DNA of 64,000 nt. Origin: Gaeumannomyces sp. JS-464. Its lineage: Eukaryota > Ascomycota > Sordariomycetes > Magnaporthales > Magnaporthaceae. The stretch covers positions 5,084,001 to 5,148,000 of the forward strand of contig NGZR01000002.1 in the NCBI GenBank assembly GCA_002197995.1, given 5' to 3'. Position 1 is the first letter of the stretch; each line of letters begins with the position of its first letter. The notes under the pieces were generated by a model. The model searched no databases and had not been told where the DNA came from. It saw nothing but the letters and a program-made list of their open reading frames with translations. A program made the position numbers and the translations under genes. Positions 57,763-64,000 of this stretch are shown one piece after another.

Positions 57763-60606
57763 ATGGCTGCACGATGGGGCTCTTTGTTCCAGCAGGCCGT
57801 CACTGGGCTCGAGGCGCGCCTTGACACCATCCTGGCCGATGAGGAGGAAAAGGCCAAGGCAAGCCAGGCCCAAGCGACATCTGGTGCTGCAGGCGCAACT
57901 ACTGCCGCGGCCACCTCGTCGACCTCCGCGCCGACCCCCACCCCGGCCTCGGCTAAATCCAGTCCATGTAGGGCTCCCTCCTCTGCCTGACCCGTGCTTC
58001 CTTGTACGAGCTCCTTTCGCTGAACGGCGTCTATCGTGTGATTCCGCCAGCCCTCTCACGATCGGGATCGACGAACCGGACACAAGACAGACTGCAGGAG
58101 AGGCTTGCGAGAGCCGTCGCGGCCAAGAATGCTTCGGCTGGATCCAGGCCCGCTGAGCCCTCACCCTCGAGGAATTCGCTCACTTCGAGCCCCCGGCAAA
58201 GCCTCGATGTTCCCGGCCGCGCCTCAATCGACGGCGGAGACTCGGTTGGAAAGTCACCTCAAGACCCGGCATCACGGCGAACCTCGCAAGACACGTCTAA
58301 CCGCCCGTCTCTCGACACGACCGAAGCCGGCCCCGCATCCGACTCACGGGCGCGGGCCGCCGTAGCAGCCGCGGCGGCAAAAGAGGAAAAGCCTGTTGAG
58401 CAGGAAACCACATGCGATGCGCCGAGAAAGTTAACCGACTCGGGCCCAACAACCACTCCCGTGGCAGCGGCAGCCGCCGCTGCAGATGTATCTGGCGTGG
58501 AATCCGTGCTGGCAGCGGAGTCTGAGACTCTGGCTGTTCTCGAAAAGCAGCCAGATGCAGCTTCAGATGATCTGCAGAGACAGCATCAGGATGAGATCCA
58601 CCATTATGTCGAAAAGATCGACGCACTTCAGGCCAAGTTGCAGTATCTCGCCCGTGAGGCTGCAGACGCTGCGAAGAAGACGGCACAGGCGGCGCCATCG
58701 GGCAGCCTGGAAAAAAACTGGCCGAGAAGGATCATCAAATAGCTCTTCTGATGGAAGAGGGCAAAGCTCTCGGGGTAACGGAACAAAAGCATAGGACTAT
58801 CATGAAGAAGCTGCGCACCAAGATTGCTGAGGATGAAAAAGAAATCAGCAATCTCAAGGCTTCAGTAGCAAAGGCCGACGCCGAGGCGGAGTCACAGCGA
58901 AGACAGGGACGCCGAGCGAAAGACCTTGAAAAGTTCCACGAGGAGTCCCTGAAGAGGATAGGACAGCTGCAGAAGGATATTAACAACCTCCGCACTGAGT
59001 CGTCGTCCAAGGATACGACCATAGCCGACCTAAAGGCCCAGCTGCAGCAAGCAAACGAGAATGCCGAGTCTCTAAACGCCAAAGCAACTCATGGGGCTCT
59101 CGAAAAGGAGAGGCAGCGGGTCAAGGAGCTCGAGGATGAGGTTGCGACGCTAAAAGTGGAGAAGGACCTGGCGGCCGATCGGGCCAGAGCGCAGGCCAAC
59201 GAGCTCAAAGAGAAGGCGGAGCGGGCCACGGAGCGGGCGCGTGTGGTTGAGGCCGAGCTCAAAGCCGAGGCGCAGGCCATGGAGAGCAAATTGGAGGCGA
59301 TGCGCACTCGCGCTGAGGAAACCAGCTCGGGCGCGCTCGGTGACTCCCAGGCGAAGCTATTGAGGCAGGTCGAGACACTGCAGACCCAATATGCGATTGC
59401 TAGTGATAACTGGCAGGGCATCGAAGCTACCCTCCTCGGGAGAATATCAAACCTGGAGAAGGAGAGGGATGAGGCTCAGCAGCGGGAGTCTGATATGAGA
59501 AAGAAGGCCCGAGAAGCGGTAAGGCAACCACGACGACGACGGCACACACTCTGCTCCGTCAGGTTCAACGACCAACCCTCCTGGGAGGACTTGACAGTGA
59601 ACTGATCAGTATGTTCGTCATCTTGTAGGCTGTTCGTGCAAAGCGTCATGAAGAAGACCTGGAGGAAGCTCGGTCGAAGCTGCCCACGGCTCAGCAGGAC
59701 ATCGAGTCGTACCAGAAGCAACTGGAGGCGCTGAAGAAACGCGCCGAGCAGGCCGAGGCGACTCTGCAGGAAGTCAGAGCCGACTTTGACAAGCAGAAGG
59801 CGGCCTGGAAGGAGGAGCGACGACAAGGCACGGGCAGTGTCGACCGTAATGCAACGGACGACCGGCGTGGGTGGCTGGAGGACCTGGCGCAGCAGCAGCC
59901 ATTCCGGAGCAACAGCCGACCCGAGTCGCCTTTGCTTTCGCCGCCGGCACGGACATGGAGCTCAGACATGCTCGGCCTCCATGCCCTCTCAGGCAAGCTG
60001 CGCAAGCCTTCGGCGCCGTCTAGCAACGGCGACGGTATCGGTGACAGGGGCATGGCCCGCCGCCCGTCGGCGCAGCCGTCTCATCGGCCGTCAATAGCAC
60101 CAAGCACGGCGGGCAGCTACCACCTGACCCCGGCGACAACATTCAGCGCGTCGATCGAGGCGCTACCAGCCCCTGGGGCACACCCGATGGATCAGGAAGA
60201 TATAGAGGGCGTCGAGACGGGATCAACACACCAGGTTGTACAGGACATGGTGTCTGTCAGCACAGTCGGCGCCGGCCCATCGGTGCAGCTGGTGGAGCGC
60301 ATGAGCGCCCAGGTGAGACGGCTGGAGAGCGAGCGGGTGGCGGGGCGCGAAGAGCTCGCGCGCATGTCGAAGCAACGCGACGAGGCTCGGGCCGAAATCG
60401 TGGCGCTCATGCGAGAAATAGAGGCCGGCAAGGAGGCGCGCGAACGCGTGGCCAAACTCGAGGCCGAGGTGGCAGAGGTCAACGCCAGATACGAAACGAC
60501 TCTCGAAATGCTCGGCGAGAAGAGCGAGATGGTCGAGGAGCTCAAGGCAGACGTTCAGGATGTGAAGGCCATGTACAGGGACTTGATAGAGCGGACATTA
60601 AAGTGA
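57763..60606 (+). CDS. Golgi coiled-coil protein, TMF1/Sgm1-like (one frameshift)
   Basis: Exons 57763-57967, 58051-59518 and 59629-60606; about 883 residues. It begins MAARWGSLFQQAVTGLEARLDTIL, the family N-terminus. After an Ala/Ser linker a long coiled coil starts (EKPVEQETTCDAPRKL, LQRQHQDEIHHYVEKIDALQAKL). It runs through KLRTKIAEDEKEISNLKASV and ends in the C-terminal helix typical of TMF (QLVERMSAQVRRLESERVAG to MYRDLIERTLK), which in relatives binds Rab6/Ypt6. It acts as a tethering golgin for retrograde Golgi traffic. The frame breaks at the A7 run at about 58711; an eighth A restores EKKLAEKDHQIALLMEEGK. The same frame then holds to the next intron. Confidence 0.88.
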
Positions 60607-60833
60607 AGGCGGGAGCAGAAAGCCTCGCCTCGGGGGCGGATGTCTGGCAAGACTGGGTGGGATAGAGAGCCATTCTTCTCGGTCTTGACACCAAGCTCTG
60701 CGGTCTATTTGTGTTGAACCATCTGCTTATTCCTCTTCCTCTTCTTCGTTTCTCCTATTTATTATTGAATTATCCTCACTTTTCTAAGACCTTCCTACGT
60801 TTATCCATTTGCTGCCACTCCCTGCCTGGGCCT
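60607..60833. other. Short convergent 3' interval
   Basis: 227 bp between two convergent stop codons; T-rich (TTCCTCTTCCTCTTCTTCG) towards 60750. Overlapping 3' UTRs likely. Confidence 0.5.
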
Positions 60834-62088
60834 CTAGGACGATGTACCGATCTCAATGCCCTCATTCTCGGCCACCTGCTCGATGTATTTCCGAACCGCC
60901 TTGTCGGGGGCGAGGTCCAGCGCCAAGCATCCATCGACATCCTTTTTGTCCGTGCTGGCTCCGGCCTTGAGAAGGGCCACAGCGGTGTCGCCTGCGAGGC
61001 CGAGGACGCAACAATGGTTTTCCTGTTGTTAGAGGGAAGCCTAATCATGCTGGTTGAAATCTCGATGAAGCGCGCAGGGGGCGAGACTCACCATGGCCCT
61101 CGGCGACGGCGTGATGCAGCGCCGTCTGACCCGCGCTGTCGGTGGCGTCGAGCGGGCTCTTGCCCGTCTTGAGCAGCAGGTTGACCATCGGGGTGGAGCC
61201 GATGGCGGCGGCGCGGTGGATGGCGTACTGGCCGCGGCGGTCGCGGACGCGGGCCGAGGCGGGGGGTTCCTGTTCCAGCAGCTTGCGCGCCACGTCGAGG
61301 TTGTTCTTGGAGGCGGCGAAGTGCAGGGCCGTCTGTGGACGGGATGGGAATTAGCTTGGCCTGCTGTCTATGAGAAGCACAGGATCTGATGGACTGCTTC
61401 TTTTGAATACCTGACCGCTGTTGTCTAGTAGAGAGATAGATAGCTTTAGTACGTGAAAAGCAGACGGCAAAAAAGAGCAATATGTGAGCCTACTCTTCTC
61501 ATTGACGTCGGCTCCCTTGCTGAGGAGGAGGTCAACTAGCTTGTCTCCGTCCTTGATGCTCACGGCTATCATCAAGGGCGTCCAGCCGCTATCATCCTGG
61601 AAAGGGGAAAGGAGGGCCGACTATCAGCAAGTATTCGTATACGTATTGATATATATACTGCAGCAAGTAAACCTCCCGCTCACCTGGACGTCGACATCAA
61701 AGCCCTTCTGAGCCACCAGCAGGTTCGCTATCTCCAGCTGATTTGACGAGACGGCCCAGTGGATGGGGAGTCTTCCATCGTCGTCTTTGCGATTTGCCGC
61801 CTTGGGATCGGCCTGTGGGTTGACAGGTAATGAGATAATATGTTGGTGGAATCGTGCCACATTCGTGAGGAATAATCACAGTCTGAATGTAGGTCGGTCG
61901 GATCGTACATTGATAAGTGACTCGACCACGGTGTCTTCGGTGGATGTTGTTTTTATTTTGTTTCTTCATGGTCAGGCCGCTGCATTTCGCGACGAAGCCT
62001 TGAGAGGTCGCGACACCTTTGGGAGTCGAAACTTACATTTCCCCTCACGGCAGGCTGCGTGGAGCGCAAACTTGTTGTCTTCCTCCAT
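60834..62088 (-). CDS. Nas6/PSMD10-like ankyrin-repeat proteasome assembly chaperone
   Basis: Seven exons: 62088-62037, 61934-61909, 61812-61684, 61596-61494, 61424-61411, 61332-61092 and 60991-60834; 240 residues, frame intact. After MEEDNKFALHAACREGK it is built of ankyrin repeats: DGRLPIHWAVSSNQLEIANLLV, SGWTPLMIAVSIKDGDKLVDLL, NNSGQTALHFAASKNNLDVARKLL, RGQYAIHRAAAIGSTPMVNLLL, AGQTALHHAVAEGHGDTAVALL and a partial end repeat. Length and repeat style match Nas6/PSMD10, which caps Rpt3 while the 19S proteasome is assembled. Exon 5 is a 14-nt micro-exon (N-S-G-Q) and exon 2 is 26 nt. The exon 2 acceptor (CGAAG) is the least certain junction. Divergent from PRP46. Confidence 0.85.
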
Positions 62089-62629
62089 GTCGATGTGATG
62101 GACAGGTGAGAAAGATAAGAAAGATATGGGACAGTTTAGGAGACTGATTTTGTAGGAAAAGCGTCAGCGGGATTCTATTCCTAGGAACTGTGGGTTTGAC
62201 AGAGCTCTCTCGTGCTCGTTTGACGGCCGCTGATGCCGTACGGGCTGGGTGGGTGTAAGTGTGCTAGGCAGTCTCGTAGTGAGGTAATCGCATCGGGCTT
62301 AGGCACTTTGACTCCGCATCCGCAGCAACCTTCACCCAAATGTGGACACAGTAACCAAACCTCTACCTGGCACTGTATCAAAAAGACAGGAGGTGCTGCA
62401 GGCGAACAATTATATCGCGGCCCACTCGAGAAGCGCGCCGCGCCGCGATGGCAGCTGCATCTATCTATCCATCACCACATTCGCCTCTCAATCCTCGACA
62501 CTGATCCTATCGCCTGCTTTGCGCCCTCCGACTCGACCGTCCTGATTCGCAATTCCCACTACTCGCTACGGCCCGAGATATTTCACACCCAGGCTCCAGC
62601 CACTGCTCGGGGCGTGTCCCGCCGCAAGC
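62089..62629. other. Divergent promoter, Nas6-like gene and PRP46
   Basis: 541 bp between two divergent start codons, so the two proteins' promoters are shared or abutting. No coding sequence. Confidence 0.5.
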
Positions 62630-64000
62630 ATGGCCCAAGAATCGGTCCTGGGCCCGGCCGACGCCGCGCTCGAGGCCCTTATCGTGCAGAACGCGAAGAA
62701 GACGAGGGAGGTGTTCACAGACCCAGCAAGCCGGAAGCGCATACGACTTGCCGCCCCCGCCAACACCGACGGCGACCTTGACAAGACCACCCTGGCCCTG
62801 CGCTTCAACGCCGAATACGCCGACCTGAGGGAGCTGCCGCCCGCGCTGGCAGCGAGGCAGGCGGCTGCCGCAGGCGGGAGGAAAAAGGCCGCCGCGCCGC
62901 CAAGGAGGGCAGGCGGTGGAGGAGCGGCGGCAACAGCAGCGGCAGACACCCCCGAGGATGAGAAGACGCGGAAGCTGATCGAGGGCATCCCGGCCGGCGG
63001 GAGCAGAGCGGCGAGGCCACAGCCCGGCAAGGGCCCGCAATCGACAGCGCTAGTGCTGCAAAGCCGCGGCCCCGGGACGGCAGGCGGGCAGCAGTCGCCG
63101 TCGCAGCAGCGCCAGCAACAGCAGAAGGCCCTCCGGCGATAGGGCAGCAGCTCGCGCTCGCCCGGCCCGACGACCTCCTCGTGCACCCCAAGCCGGAATG
63201 GCACAGGCCCTGGAAGCTGATGCGCGTCATCTCGGGCCACCTGGGCTGGGTGCGCGCGCTGGCCGTGGAGCCCAACAACCAGTGGTTCGCAAGCGGCGCC
63301 GGCGACCGCACCATCAAGATCTGGGAGCTGGCGACGGGCCGCCTGCGCCTGACATTGACTGGCCACATCTCGACGGTGCGCGGCCTCGCCGTGTCGCCGC
63401 GCCACCCCTACCTCTTTTCGTGCGGCGAGGACAAGATGGTCAAGTGCTGGGACCTCGAGACAAACAAGGTGATCCGCCACTACCACGGCCACCTGAGCGG
63501 CGTCTACGCGCTGGCCCTGCACCCGACCCTCGACGTGCTCGTTACGGGCGGCCGCGACGGCGTAGCCCGCGTCTGGGACATGCGCACGCGCAGCAACATC
63601 CACGTCCTGGGCGGCCACACGGGCACCGTCGCCGACCTCGTCTGCCAGGAGGCCGACCCCCAGGTCATCACGGCCAGCCTCGACTCGACCGTGCGCATGT
63701 GGGACCTCGCCGCCGGCAAGACCATGGGCGTCCTGACCCACCACAAGAAGGGCGTGCGCGCCCTGACCGCCCACCCGACCGAGTTCACGTTTGCGTCGGG
63801 CAGCGCCGGCTCCATCAAGCAGTGGAAGTGCCCCGAGGGCGCCTTCATGCAGAATTTTGAGGGCCACTCGGCCATCATCAACACCCTGTCCGTCAACCAC
63901 GAGAACGTCCTCTTCTCGGGCGCCGACAACGGGTCCATGAGCTTCTGGGACTGGAAGTCGGGCCACCGCTTCCAGGCCCTCGACACCATCGCCCAGCCCG
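62630..64000 (+). CDS. PRP46: Spliceosomal WD protein PRP46/PRL1 (3' partial, one frameshift)
   Basis: ATG at 62630. The N-terminal helical region ([33 protein letters not shown]) fits PRP46/PRL1/PLRG1, a core Prp19-complex (NTC) component of the active spliceosome. An Ala/Gly/Lys linker follows. The first frame meets a TAG at 63140-63142. The next frame reads [21 protein letters not shown] and then WD repeats ([87 protein letters not shown]). It runs to the window edge with six repeats visible. One missing base near 63138 is inferred. The gene is cut off by the end of the window. Confidence 0.92.

Noticed and set aside
1..64000. CRISPR array, transposon or prophage
   Set aside because: No regularly spaced direct repeats, transposase, reverse transcriptase or terminal repeats were seen; the content is spliced fungal genes.

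Overview
The window is nuclear DNA from a filamentous ascomycete (Pezizomycotina, probably Sordariomycetes). The evidence is the spliced genes with short (60-250 bp) GTAAGT-type introns, the gene content, GC-rich coding sequence, pyrimidine-rich leaders and scattered TACCTAGGTA-like intergenic motifs. The class assignment is inference. I support 23 protein genes on both strands and see no rRNA, tRNA, transposon or CRISPR array. The first gene (left edge) and the last gene (right edge) are cut by the window.

Layout. 1-12 kb (+): end of a Pro/Ser-rich protein, a Ste11/fmf-1-like HMG-box regulator behind a 3.6 kb upstream region, the ER membrane complex subunit EMC5, and the meiotic MutS homologue MSH5. 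14.6-20.1 kb: three predicted secreted or wall proteins (an Asn/Gly-repeat GPI protein, a CFEM protein and a Cys-rich protein) with a GNAT acetyltransferase among them. 21-29 kb: an unrecognised fungal protein divergent from the PP2A B55 subunit, then a YEA4-type nucleotide-sugar transporter. 30-38.5 kb: AMP deaminase and the endocytic adaptor SLA1. 40.6-43.3 kb: a Gly/Leu-repeat secreted protein and a TLC-domain membrane protein. 44.5-50.4 kb: COG8, mitochondrial glycine carrier HEM25 and a charged coiled-coil protein. 52.8-64 kb: prefoldin 1, alkaline ceramidase, a TMF1/Sgm1-like golgin, a Nas6-like ankyrin protein and the spliceosomal WD protein PRP46.

The genes are independent housekeeping and surface loci; I find no biosynthetic or defence cluster. 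COG8, TMF1, the YEA4-like carrier, EMC5 and the ceramidase all serve the ER/Golgi, but they are dispersed.

Two observations dominate. First, 12 of the 23 genes carry apparent single-base frameshifts (about 18 in total, 13 of them a missing base), including genes expected to be essential or conserved. I read these as sequence or assembly indels, not pseudogenes. Second, several exon structures are unusual: GC-AG introns in MSH5 and the B55 gene, a 14-nt micro-exon in the Nas6-like gene, a 27-nt exon in the ceramidase, and a 7-nt first coding exon in AMP deaminase. The most distinctive protein is the Gly/Leu-rich secreted one, in which an identical 15-residue block occurs three times, encoded by different codons.
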